A stretch of 64,000 nt of DNA, from assembly GCA_945859605.1 (NCBI GenBank), contig OX243825.1, positions 18,534,178-18,598,177 of the forward strand, in the 5' to 3' direction. The notes beneath the pieces were generated by a model. That model was not told the origin of the DNA and did not search any database. It saw only the letters and a program-made list of their open reading frames with translations. The stretch is from Lumbricus rubellus. Lineage: Eukaryota > Annelida > Clitellata > Crassiclitellata > Lumbricidae. A program made the position numbers and the translations under genes. Shown here piece after piece: positions 1 through 13,700 of the stretch. Numbering within the stretch: the first letter of the stretch is position 1; each line of letters begins with the position of its first letter.

Positions 1-367
1 CGGTTAGATTTACTGACTGTGGCATCAACCACCACGACATAAGTCCTTACTGTGACCCTCAAGTCTAGACTGGGTCTTGTGTGAATGATTTCGTTTTTTT
101 AACTGTCCTTGAGTTTGGTTGATTTTAGCCGAGTTAAATTCTGTTGAACTGTTTTTTGGTCAGTACGTATATTCAGAATCAGACTTATTCTGCTGACATA
201 GATCAAAGCCTGACTGAACATGCATCAGATTCAGATGTAATTATGCTGGTAACTCTGATTCAGATTTATTAACATTGTGTGCTTCTAAGTGCATGAATGA
301 ATACAGTAAACGTGACCCCAAGTTTTGACATTTTGAATTTATGATTACAATGTTCTTTTCATTTCAG

Positions 368-2626
368 AAGCGAAAAACTCTGCTTGTCTGCTGCATCGAA
401 GGTCAAGTCCTCGAGATTGAGGCGCCTGAATCGGGGAAGTTTGACACATCGCACACGTTTCAAATCGAAGGACTCATCAAGAGAATGCATCGGTTTAAGA
501 GCGTCAAGTCTGTCGTACGGGTTAGTTGACATTTCGGCTTATTAGGATGGATGGATGTATGGGTGTGTGTATGACACTGTATGTATGTATGTGTGTGTGT
601 ATGTATGTATGTATGTATGTATGTATGTATGTATGTATGTACCAGTATGTATGTATGTATGTATATGGGTATGTATTTACGTGTGTATGTATGTGTATGT
701 ATGTGTGTATGTATTACCGGGTATGTATGTGTCAATTTACATAGTGCCTTATAAGAAACTAAAGCTTATGAACGTGCTAATCGGTGTTTGCTGCTGAGTA
801 TGACATGTTGGTGATAAAGGAGTTTTGTGAGCTAAAGTTCTTACTTCAAACTGTGAATGGTGTGCGCTGCGTTAAAATACATTGTTTTAATGTTTTAATA
901 ATCTGTGAGTGCAGCATGAGGAAGAGCTGGCTCGACTGGCAAGAGAAGAGGAAGAAAGGCGGAAGAAAGAGGAGGAAGAGGAGAGAATTCGCGTGGAGCG
1001 AGGTCTCGAACCAGAGCATCCCGCAAGCACAGGTATGTAAAATCTAATTCTAAATCTAACCATTGGAAACTGCCTCTGTTTGCAATAGTAGGAACAAATG
1101 ATGATGTTGATGATCTTGTCAAATTAGATGTTATTTGTTATTTTTAATTACAAAATAAAAAAATAACAAATATTACAGCTCATTTGCAATCAAACCCATG
1201 CCATGTAAATAAAAATATGATGTAAACTGTTTAAATAATAATCGAATTAAATCATATTAATAATCACATCAAATCAAAATATGGTGTAATCTGTTCAAAT
1301 AATAATAAATCAAATCAAAATATGGTGTATGCAGTTAAGATAAAATCAAATCAGTTTACTATTTGGTTTGTTTAATGGCACTACTTGACTGAGAAATTCA
1401 TTTCAAATTGGTTTCTGCATTATATAATGGATGCTTAACTGAGCAATAGAAGGATGTAGATGAATTCTAAGTAAATAATTAAGTATATTCTTTATTATGA
1501 TCACTTGTACCAGGTACATTGTATTTTGTGCTTTTATTTCTCTTACAGAACAAGTGGAGAAAGAGGAGAAGAAGGAGGAATCATGGGAGCCATTCATTCC
1601 GGAGAAGCCGAGTCCGATTCTTTGTGGATTTTACGCTAAAGAAGAAGGAAAGTTCTGGCTGTCAATGGTTTGTTCAGTTTCTTAATGTTTAGTCATTCTT
1701 AGTCCCTTTCAGGATAACAAAAATTAAATTAGTTTTTAAATTAATGGTTTTTTAATACATAAGTGTTTCGAAACCTGTAAATGCAATTTTACTATCTTAA
1801 TGCTATGACTATTTGTTTGGCAACCAGGTCTATTATTTAAGAAATGCTGATGTGAAAGATATTTTGCTATTTTCTCGGTTGTTGTGCCGAGTAGACAGAG
1901 TGCTTCATTGTCAAAGAGTGTGCTAGCTCTTCCATGCCTATCTCATCATGCCTTATTAGCCTAATTAGCCTTCTTATACATTTGTTCTGTGCTGCTTGTT
2001 GTGGTTTTCAGTGTAAATCGTGATTTATATGGCGCTCCTAAAATACCATACAAGACGTTGATGTTGATATTTGTACCCGAATATTTTGATTGTCATTCCA
2101 GCATGATAACCACTTCACTATTGAGCATAATCCACTGAAATGACAACCTGTACTGTAAAAAATTGTATAAATATATTATTATAGCGAGCATGACCTGACC
2201 AGCAATGGTTTCTGGGTATTTTTTTATGTCACAGGGTGGTTACGATTCTGGGTATCTGTACGAATGCGAGTTTCTTGACGACGAACTAAAGAAGAAAAAA
2301 TCGAAGGATTTGATTTACGAACCAACGCAGATTGTTCCGGTTCGTGATTCAAACGATGTTGCCATATCGTCGATCCAGTTTAGGTAAAGTCATTTCATAT
2401 TCATTTACTTATGGGACAGTTTTATTTGGCTGCGCTGAGGTTGGGAGTACCTCTGAGTAGTCCTTTTGAAGAGACGCTATACAAATTCATTTAATGAATA
2501 AATGAATGAATGAATTTCTGTAATGTTATGTTAATGTTCAATGCCTTTTTGAAAATCTTTCATGGCACTGAATATTTATATGTTTAAATACACTTGTGCT
2601 TATATATATTATATATATATACTCAT

Positions 2627-2657
<31 letters not shown>

Positions 2658-5600
2658 CTTATGTATCTGTAAGCATTTTCATGCAAGAACCTCTGTCATA
2701 TTCATCTTAGTACGTAGAATCAGAACCTTATTGACAGTTGACAAACCCTGATCCTAATTCTGATGTATTTTAATATTTACTTATGATCATGTTATAAGAC
2801 TTTTATTTGACCCAATTTGATTGACCCAGGGCTTTATAAGCAGGCGAGGATATTTAAAAATCTTTTGCAACAATTATTACAGGAAATAGTGGGAAATTTA
2901 AACGATATTCTTTTACTAAATTCGACAGCACCAATTCCAAACATCTACTCTTCGGAATGGAGAATGGCATGATACGTATCCAACCTATCCAGAATGAAGA
3001 TCCTGGGCTGATGGGACCCTACTGGAGCCTCACAGTTCACGACAACCATTACGGAAAGATCGGCAGCCTCTGCAACAGCTTTGACGATAGATTTCTCTTT
3101 TCCGTCGGAATGGACGGAAACTTCTTTATGTTTGAAATGATGTCGGACGTTAAGCTGGAGCAGGCAGCCACAGCCGCTGCAAGGGCAAAGATACCATCGG
3201 CCAGGGTCAGCGTCCAAGTCATTTCCATTCTCTTATTCAACAGACCGTTACCTGAATTTTGAAATTCTGCTTCAAAACTCTTGCACTGCTATGATTGATT
3301 CATTTGATTCATTTGATATGCTAATGCCATCTAAGTAAGACAGGAGAGACTCATGATGGTTGAATGACTGATGTGCCAGCTTCTTACCTATTTGACCCAT
3401 AACGTGGGGCGCGGTGGTGTAGTGGTGGCATCATTGCCTTGGAGCCGGAAGGTTCGAGGTTCGAATCCACCTCGCCGCGTAAGGACCTTGGGCAAGTCCT
3501 TCACTCACAATTGCTTCGGCGTGAAACTCTGATGCATTGTCCGCTCTGCATTCGAGAGCACCTCTAAGTAGAGGGAGCTTGAAGGGGCGCTATAACAAGT
3601 GCACATACAAACAAAAAACAAACATCATGTGAATTCGAAGTGCAGTTAAACTGTGTAGCCTTGAGACCATCGTAGTAAATATGAGTTCCTCTTTAACCCT
3701 TTAGCAATGTGTGTGTACTGTGTACTAAGAGTGACTGGGAAACCAATGCAGCTTGTTGTTAAAGTGTCAATCCAACGTATGTATAAAGTGCTGAATGTGG
3801 CGACTTTTGGTTAAAGTGCATCGGATATGCCTGCTGGTCAGATGCGAAGAATGCGGTCTGTTTCACTGGTCAGTTTAGTGTGTTTGGTCTCTGCTATACG
3901 AGAATGAAATATAGTTTTACTTTCGTTCTAAATGTGATTGAATAATTTAAACATTTTAAATAAAAGTTGTGAAATCATATTCTATTTTACAGAAAGAGTT
4001 GACAGAAGTCAAGGCTGATGACATTGCAGATCCAAAAGCTTACAGGCAAGTCATCCTCTTTTCCTCTAATGCTAATTGTAAGATTATTTTGTTCCATCAT
4101 GATTTGAATCACCTCTGATGAATATATCACTTGAAGTAGTGCTATATAAATTTGAAATTACTGTTACCAATACCATTATCTAACCTTACCAGTTGACCGA
4201 CAACCAGCCAAGAACATGAGACAGCAGATGTTAAGTTACTTGCCTGTACGAGTGGAATATCTATTCAGAATATGAATAACTGTGAATATCTGTTAGGGAA
4301 TAACTGTCAGGGAATAACTCAGTGAATATCTGTCAGGGAATATCTGTCAGTGAATGACTGTCAGTGAATATCTGTCAGTGAATATCTGTCAGTAAATATC
4401 TGTCAGTGAATGACTATCAGTGAATATCTGTCAGTGAATGACTGTCAGTGACTGTTGTGCATCAGTTAGGTACTTGTGTGTGCAGCCCTTCTGAGAGGTA
4501 CTTCAGCTATAAGATACTGTATTAACCCTTTACCGACCAAAGTGTAGCTACGGTATTGGAAATCCTATTATACCTTTGAGCTTAAGGGTTAAGTGTCTTC
4601 ACATGTTTGTAGGCCTATGTGATTGGCTCCCAATCTTACTGTTTTTGCTGAAGATGAGCTAAAATCAAGTCTGAAAAAAAATCTGGTTGTTTTGCTTCAT
4701 TAAAAATCGCTACACTACGGTAATGATAAATGAGATCACATTCATGGAACATGCATTGCATGTGATTTAGTAAGCTGATAATGATAATAAAAATGAAGCG
4801 ATTAACAGTGATTAAGATGCGGTGATGATTCATTCCATTGTTCGACAGCATTGAAGATGCGAAACAGAAGTCGGAGTACGATAAGATGTTGCAGATGGCA
4901 GAGGCGAAGAAAGCGTCCGTTCGACAGATGGTCAGCACGTTGCGCGACAAGTTTAGGACTTTAATGGACAAGAACTGTTCTCTACCCGAACGCATTCAGA
5001 TGAACATCAAGGCAAGGCTTCGTGAACGCATTAAATTTACAGAGTTTTCTTTCAACGTTGCTTGTATTTGTTTTTAACGTATACATGTCAATCTGTCAGT
5101 TTGAAAAGTGGGGATTAAAAGTTAATCCACTGTTATGGACTTGTAGAGTACCCAGTGCACCACGGTTTCATTTACTTAGGTTGGGAGAAAATCTGATGTA
5201 ATATGATGTTATGTGATGTAATGTGATGTAATATGATGTAATGTGATGTAATATGATGTAATGTGATGTAATATGATGTAATGTGATGTAATATGATGTA
5301 ATGTAAATCTTCAAATATCTCACCATCACACAAAGTCACGTCATTGAATGATTTGAATCGAGCTTACTCACTAAATTGAGGGGACTACTCAGAGGCGCTC
5401 CCAGATTACTGTGGTGCTTTATCAAATCAAGACAAACAGCTAGGTTGATTGTCCATTATGGTGCCGAGTCAGAATAAGGGGAGATCAAGCCATGGAAGTT
5501 CTCTTGAACTGAAGCTATATAAATTTGCAATTATGGTTATGAATCTGTTGGAATCTTGATTAGCTATCACCTCCAGTGATGCTGATGATAATTGTAACAG

Positions 5601-8600
5601 TGACTATGACAATGGACATGATAAAAGTGATGATGACTATGATTATAGTATGATAAAAGTGATGATGACTGTGATTATAGTATGATAAAAGTGATGATGA
5701 CTATGATTATAGTATGATAAAAGTGATGATGACTGTGATTATAGTAATTATAATGATGACGACTGTGATGATTGAAATCTACAACAATGGTGAGTTTAAA
5801 ATAGGAAATTCCAATAAGCGTTTTGTTTGCGTGTGTGTTGCTTAGGAGTTTGTCATGGATCCTGAGATCAAGAAGGAATTGCAACGTCAGACAACGTTGA
5901 AGATTACGGCCGTGAGGAAGGAGATGGCCTGGGAGGAGGCAAAGCATCAACTGGCCCTTGACAAAATGCGAAAGAAGTGAGGATCTTCTATTCAAAATAG
6001 AGACAGTATGATTCATCCATTCATTTATTAAATGAATTTCTATAGCACCTCTTCAATGTGACGACTCAGAGGCGCTCCCAACCTCAGCACAGCCAAATAA
6101 AACTGTCCTAAGATTCATTCATTCATTCGGACATTTATATAGCACTCCTTCAAGTAAAAGAAACTACTCAGAGGCACAGAACAGTTTTAAGTTTAGTAAG
6201 GAACGATTCTGGTAGAGTCCCAGGGTGTAGGCGTAGCTCAAAAGGAAGGCCGTTCCAGACCACTGGGCCAACCACAGAAAAGGCTCGATTCTTCATGGTA
6301 GCAGTATGAGCAAAAGGAACCAAGAGGACTCCTTTATCAGCAGAGCGTAGCTGAAGATGAGAGAGGAATACATGAGAAGGCATTCTAGAAAAGTAGTGGA
6401 GCATCAAGGGAGGCCATTCCAGGACGAGAGTCCTCCCACCGAGAAGGCCCGATTCTGCATAGCGGATGTACGAGCAATAGGGTAGAGCAGACTTTGTTCA
6501 GCCGAACGAAGGGAGCGGAAGTGGTGAGCGCAAAGAGAAATCATCATCATCATCATCATCATCATCAACATGATTTAAAATTTTCTGATGATTATTTTTT
6601 CTGTCGTGTAGGTTCAAGGATATGGTTGAGTGCGAGTTCATTGTCGTGAAGTCGTTTCTAAGCAGCCACGACATCAGTTCATTTCGATGTCCCGTGTTGT
6701 CCAAGGCTTTCTTTGACGTGAAGGAGGATATAGAGATCAGAAAAGCAGCACAGCTCATGAGAGAACTGACAAGACAAGAAACGTCGTTTATAGGTTAATT
6801 TTTAAAATAACAACCTACAAATTTTGTCATGATTTATGTTTGTATGCATCTACGCACTAGGGCCGTTTTAAAGGAATTTTTAGAACTGCACAACTCCTTC
6901 TTTCCTTTCCCATCCTACATGGTAAATTACTTCCAATTGGAGGACAATGGCCTTTTTGCTAGTTTTAACTGTACAGAAGTGCTTCTGCAACTGCATAAAT
7001 CCATTTAGAACTGCACATTTTGTGTGCAACTGCACGTTAAAAAGCTCTGCTAGGCACGAAATACAGTTTGAGGAGCATAAATAAATTGTAGTTATGTCCG
7101 ACGTCTGCTAGTCTAAGCAATGTGCAGACCAGAATTTAATCTATAACCAAACAATGGAAATTTATAAAATCATGCACATGTTGGTATTTCATCCAGAGTC
7201 GGACCAATGCAGAAAACCACTCATGAACTTTCTAAACTTCTGTTTTATTGTACAAACGACGGTTAATTTCTCAGTATTTACACAAGAACTGCACACATGT
7301 TGGACACATCTTAAATTTGTCGTGAATTTGACTAGTGTGAGAATTGTAAAAAAATAACTGGATTGGATTGGATTATGATCCGTGTAGAACTGGGGTGTGA
7401 AAACAGACTTTACTATGGGGCTCTAAGAAGGACTAGGGGATTGAAACCAATGACCTCATATATATATATTACTAGACAGAGCGTCCTATGTTGAACTGCC
7501 CAGTGACATTCAAACAGCGGAGTAAGAGCAAGGAGCAAGAGTATAACATAAAATTTTATCTGTTAACTTGGTGGTCTATTTTTAGCTCAACCAATGAAAA
7601 GTCAATCTATAAGTTTCTCTTCTGGGATTGGTGGTTCTTTCAGGAGCTGTGATTGGTTGAGCTAAAAATAGACCATCTATATTGGCTGTGATTGGTTGAG
7701 CTAAAAATAGTAACGGTCATGAATGATAACGAGAAAGACCCCAAGATATTTCAGCAGAAACCACGTAATCCCACCAGCCTGGTTAAAACCCCTTGTCAAT
7801 TCTCACCCTGAGTTTGTGTCGTGTTTTCTCAGGCGATGACAAGGTGGAAGAAATGCAGACATCGTCTGGAGAAGTGGAGATGGGAGAGATCAAATTAGTG
7901 ACGAGCGTACGTGGAAGCATGGGTGAACGGATCATAAAGTCGTTGGCGAAAGTTGAGGAGAAGAAACGAAAACGTCTTGCCAGACAGAACCAGGTTCAGA
8001 TCCACTCTGCTAGATATCGTTCAAAACTTCAAATCTTGGTGTATCCTAAATAATTTGAAAATTAATGGAATTTGCACATAGAGACGGTCTTTTTGTTTGC
8101 TGTTTTTCAACGTCTGATTTTAGTCAGCCAAAGTTCTTGACCCGATGCAGCTGAACGAGGCACGCAGCAGTTGGTAATAAATGCCTGTAGTCAATTTGTT
8201 GTTATTTTGTGTTTGTTTGTATGCGCACTTGTTATAGTGCCCCTTCAAGCTCTACTGAGAGGCACTCCTAACTACAGAGTAGACACTGCATCGGAATTTC
8301 ATGGCGAAGCGCTGAGCAATTGCGAGTGAGGGACTTGCCCAAGGTTCTTACGTGGCGACTTGAGGTGGATTCGAACCTGCAACCCTTCGGCTGCAAGGCA
8401 ACGAACATGCCCACTACACCACCACGATTACTATAGTGCTTGACTGAGATTGATGTTATTTAATGTTTTAGTGGCAGGAGCTGCTGAACAGTAGACCAGA
8501 CGTTGACTCTGAAGATCCGGAGGAAGTGGCAGCCATCAAAGAGGCGGAGGAAAACATGGGAGATTACAAGCTGAAGAGTTCCGACGACTACGTTGTGCCG

Positions 8601-10618
8601 GATCACTTGCGAATGAACACGGAAAAAGCGCGAATAAAACTGGTCATCTTGAAGGAATTGGTCAGCGAATGATGTGATTTGTTTCGGCTGCATACTATAA
8701 ATCATTCAATTTATATATAATGATGTTCCAAAATGGTTGATGAAGGATGGTTTTGTGTTAAAGTAAAGAAAGGTAGTGTCTCACCTTGTCACCCTGTGCT
8801 TTCAGCTCTCTGAGCTAGCGACCGACATGATCCATTTTCTCCATTGCTTTCTTTCTGATGTCGCTTCCCTTAGTTCTTCCAAGTTCATTCCTGTTGTTTC
8901 GTGAATCTCATCCATCCACCTTTTGATGGTGAAGGTGATGTCTATATTAACAAATAAGTTTAAATCACAAAATTGTCAGAATTTTTTAGCAGTAGTTGCT
9001 ATTTCTTTAGCATAGTATGACAAGGATTTCACGTGGTTCAGAAGTCTGTGTTAGAACGATTCTTGGCTTCTTCTTAAAAACTGTGGTAGTGTCCATTGAG
9101 ATGGCACTATCGTCTGAACTAAAAATTCTTGCGCTGCCTTTGCATGGTCCTAGCAAGTCCTCTAAATATTCTGTTTAGTAGATTACTTTATAAATGTTTT
9201 AAACTCTATAAGAACTATATAGGTGAAACTCGGCTGAATTATTTAATCAATTAGTACTGTGTGATTTTTGAAACTTTTGCATATTTAAATATAATTGTCT
9301 CAGCATCGGATTGGTTAAGGGCATCCGTAATTTCTTGTGATCTTTCAGATTCACGATTACAAGCAGTCTTTCAATCAACGTTTGCTGGCGTTACGAGATA
9401 ATAAGATTGCCATAATCAGCAACATATCAAGTCACGTAGATGAGCTGCAAGCAGTTCAGAGTCAACTCACACCTCACTTGGTGCTTCCCATTCCAGAAAT
9501 ACCACAACTGGATCCATGTGAGATTCCAGAAAAGTAAGTGCTTTTCCAAGTAATTTCTGTTCAACTTTAGGCTGCCTTTAAGTTAGCATGCATCAATCGT
9601 TTCTGTTCATTGTGGACTGTATAAATGTTTTTTGTTGTTGTGGGCCTGCGTTAATTATGTGAGTGAAAGCTGTCATGTTTTCATCGAAAGAAGTGCAGTA
9701 AATTTTAAATAATATATCTGCTTTTTATTAACCGAATCATGTACTGTTTTATTTGTCTACTTATTGAAAGTATGTTTATTATACTTGAACTCATGTCAAC
9801 ATTACTTATCAAACAACAGAGTCCTACAAAAGCAACAGCTTAAACAGAGTTGGACCCCATTTCCAAGTGTGCAGCTGCTTACGCTGATAGGCTTATGGGG
9901 AAAATCAGTGGTACTTGATTACTTGTGTGCTAAGTCATTACTTATAGAAAACGTCATTGTAATTGATTGTTCTAAAGAAATAATGGAAGTTAGGAGCAAC
10001 TTAAAAGTTTATTTTAATCAATTGACACTATTAGAAAATATTTATGAATCAGGAAATATGAATATACTCGAGAAAGTCTTTTGAAGTACAAAGAAGAGTT
10101 GGAACGGAAACAAAAAGCATCGGCCACAGCTGCACCTGATTCGCTCTTGGGTGGTGTCATGGGTGTACCGCAACCAGTTACTGTGAGTACCCTGGTAGTA
10201 GATATCATCATCAGTAATTCAGTCTATTTTGATATTATTTGCTGGAGACATTGTTTTGGAAATCTGTAACAATGCTTAACTTGAAAGTCTGTTGTCATTC
10301 ATTCATTCATTCATTCATTTCAAGAATTTACATAAAGCCCATTCCAGAAGGCTACTCAGAGTCGCTCCCAGTCCAACCATGGTGATACAAGTAGGTCTTC
10401 AGGAGCCTGTAGAACACCTATGACTCAACCTTTGTTAACAGGAGACTATTCCAGATAGATGGACCTACAACTGAGAAAGCATGACGCTGACAGGTTGAGG
10501 TTCCAACAGAGCGATCAAAAGCTCCCCGCTAGAGGTAGGGCGAAGGGCTCTACGAGCTAGTACAACAGATACTGGACAGCAGAGCTCACTGTTTGTGTCA
10601 TTAACTTGATGATGATGG

Positions 10619-10659
<41 letters not shown>

Positions 10660-10678
10660 GTGATGGTGATGGTGATGG

Positions 10679-10713
<35 letters not shown>

Positions 10714-10720
10714 GTGATGG

Positions 10721-10755
<35 letters not shown>

Positions 10756-13700
10756 TATGAATTACCGTAAATTCAGTTTTCATGCATTATTGTGATTTCA
10801 GAGTATTCCCCAAACTGCAAAGGTTCCCTCAAACTTAGAGCAAGATCAGGTGAACAAATCAGAGGCAGACGCTGTTCAACTCACGGAGCTGGAAAGGAAG
10901 ATCAAAGAGTCGGAAGAAATACGGTATGGAGAAGACTTGAAAATTTCTTATGATATTGCTGCCAAAATTTATTCTGCTTAACCTAGCAGGTTTATTGTCA
11001 GAATAGAACTCTGGTGATGAAAGTGGGGAAACTAAGAATTACTGATAGAAGAGGTCATTAACAATCGAGGCGGAAAGAAGTAAAAAATCAAGAACTGAAA
11101 GAAAGTTCGTAATGGTAATCGTAAACTGTGAACTTCTACAGTGCCCACAAAAGGTAATTCGTGGGAGCTCAATCAAAACAAAGTCGATAGGCAGGGGGTC
11201 AAGATCCGGAAAGTCAGGTGAGGTGTTAGACAGATGTGTGGATGGTGTTTCGGGTTGAAGAATTAGGAATAAAAAGAAGAAGATCCTCAAATATTCCGAT
11301 GTCTAAATTAGGTTTGCAATCATTTCAATGAAAGGAGGATTAAAATGAAAACTTTCCTCAAAATTATATCCAGTCTTGCTTACGCAGGGCCCCGTTGTAA
11401 ACTTTTTTCTTATGCCACTACAGTCATGCCCATATTTAAATTCATTCTTACAGACCAATGTATTTTATGTTGTTATTATGTTGATCTTAGCTTGATCTAC
11501 CGAAGAGATATTCTGCTGAATGAAATCGAAAATGTGCTGAAGAATTTTGATTCTCAGTTACGTCGCATGAGGCATGAAAAGTTTCAGCTGGACATTGACA
11601 TAAAGATGGCCGACCTCAGGTAAATAAATGGAAGAAAATTACACAGTTTACTCGTTTAATATTATTTCTTCTGAGCTTCTGTTATTTTTTCCATTTTCTC
11701 ATGTGACTGATGCAGTTGTTAAGTAAGTAGATTTTTTTTCAGTAATTTCAATTATATAGCACCATTTAATCTTTTACGCGTTTGCCCCGAGAATATCCGT
11801 TGAAAACGGCCTTAAAATTTAAAAATGAACTGGTAAAGGGTTCAGGAAAGCTTATTCAGTTTCTGATATTTCTACATCTTCATCAATTATTTTGGGATAT
11901 GGACAATTTGCCCTCCACAGTCCACAATTTACCCCAGAATTCAGAGTTATGAGAAATACTTTGTAAATATTTTACAAATATTTTAAATCTGTTTGTCATT
12001 TCGTTTCAGTTTGCTTTCGTTTCATGTGTAACATGTTGTGCTTTGCACTGTTTTACAATAGCCAAATGTTATTGAGAAAGGAAGGGTCAATCCAGCCTCA
12101 GCGGGTCCATACAACCTTTTTGGATTGACCCTTTGACTTATGCACCGATCACTCGAAAGTCATTGAGTTTGTACTGATTACCGTTATTTTGTATGTGTTT
12201 GATGCTTTGTCAATAAACGGCTTACTTACTTACTTACTTAATATTAAATTTTTTCATGTTTGTGGACATCATCCACAATGTGTTCACAACTTCTGGCTCG
12301 AAAGGTATCACTGATATTAGCTAATCATGACTTACAAGCTTTATTTGGACCTTCTGATGTGTTTGCTGTAAGTTTTTCACTTTAACTATTACTCTTATTA
12401 ATTACTAGCTGTGGAACCCGGCGTTGCCCGGGGAATTTTGGGTTTTCACCTCCCCCTTCACGCCACCCGCTCCAACCCTGCTCAGCGCTTCCCCGTCCTC
12501 GTCCCACCCCCTTCCGCACCCACACACCGCCCCTCTCCGCTCCCACCCTGCTCACCGCTCCCACCCCAGCCATCATCCCACCTTTTTCGCTTCCATACAC
12601 CGCTCACCGCTTCTACCCCGCATCACCCACGGCCCTACCCCAAATCCAACCGCTACGCCCTCTCCCGTTCTCTGACCCGGCCCCACCCAGACTCCACTCC
12701 TGTGCGGTTACAGGCGTTACCCGGAACATTTTGCTTAGCTCCTGTACATTTTTGGTAAACCCCTCCCACAACCAAACCCGACTCACCCCTGCGGGGCGGG
12801 GTGTGTATGCTGACTGTGGGTGTGATGGCCCTGCATGGTCGCATTCTATCTTTAGCCGCAAGGGTTTAAGTGTAAAATCTCCGAAACTGCACGAATATAA
12901 CCCTCCACGCAGACCTCCGTGTTTAGCTAGATTCGTCAACCCTTTCACTGGTGATCATTATAGCTGTGAAACTGTATGCGTATAATTATTATGGACAAAC
13001 AAACGCACACACATACAAACATCCACATTCTCATTTCTCTTGTCTATGGTCAATGCACTGAGAGCGCCTATTAATAACTTGATTAATGTTGTGAGCGGCA
13101 AGTATGACGTCATTTAAACTGCCATCTGGTTAATAATGGCGACGCAAGGTTAAATCTCTCCTTCAAATAATCTGTATAGGCGCTAACTACCGCATCGAAA
13201 TTTTAGATGTCCATAACTCGGGTTTTAAAGCGAATTAGGAGCTGAACATAGTCGCGATGACTTCCACATTCGCATAAGAAGATTTTTAAAAATGTTTCGT
13301 CATTGAACTCCATTTGGTGTCAGATCCTTTGACCGCGAGAGATTTGCGCACAACGCGACATCGCCACAGAATCGACTTTGCCTTATGGTTTAAGATATAT
13401 TTCCTTAATGCAAGATAAGTGGGGAGCAAAACTTGTTACCACATGTTGGGAATGTGGGAGTGATTCTTCCAAGCAGAAAATCGTGTAGAGGGTGAAAATC
13501 TGTAAACCATATTTATACTGATGCTTCCTCAAAGAACTTGGAATGTCTTAAATTAATTTAAGCTTTTCTTTTTGCCTTTTGGTGTTCTACATTTTTTTGT
13601 CATTGCTTTAAAGAACTTATAATGTCTTAAATTAATTTAAGCTTTTCTTTTTGCCTTTTGGTGTTCTACATTTTTTTGTCATTGCTTTAAAGAACTTGGA

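Noticed and set aside
460..797. Open frames rich in Cys/Met/Tyr/Val or Thr/His/Ile
   Set aside because: Produced by (TGTA)n repeats, which lack stops in several frames; no splice or homology support.
3404..3480. tRNA gene from A/B-box-like sequence
   Set aside because: The same head recurs in ten dispersed copies with retroposon tails, so it is a SINE; no tRNA cloverleaf was evident.
3695..3775. Sixth copy of the TTAACCCTTTA palindrome
   Set aside because: Only the left end matches; no complementary right arm.
4266..4460. CRISPR-like array
   Set aside because: Short adjacent tandem units without spacers, in an animal intron.
9764..10084. 106-codon frame upstream of CFAP44 exon 13
   Set aside because: No recognisable protein; it overlaps the exon in a different frame and crosses the true acceptor.
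10601..10783. Serine/proline-rich minus-strand frame
   Set aside because: Translation of a (GAT)n trinucleotide array.
12411..12985. Proline-rich overlapping frames on both strands
   Set aside because: Lie within a C-rich dispersed repeat; no conserved motif.
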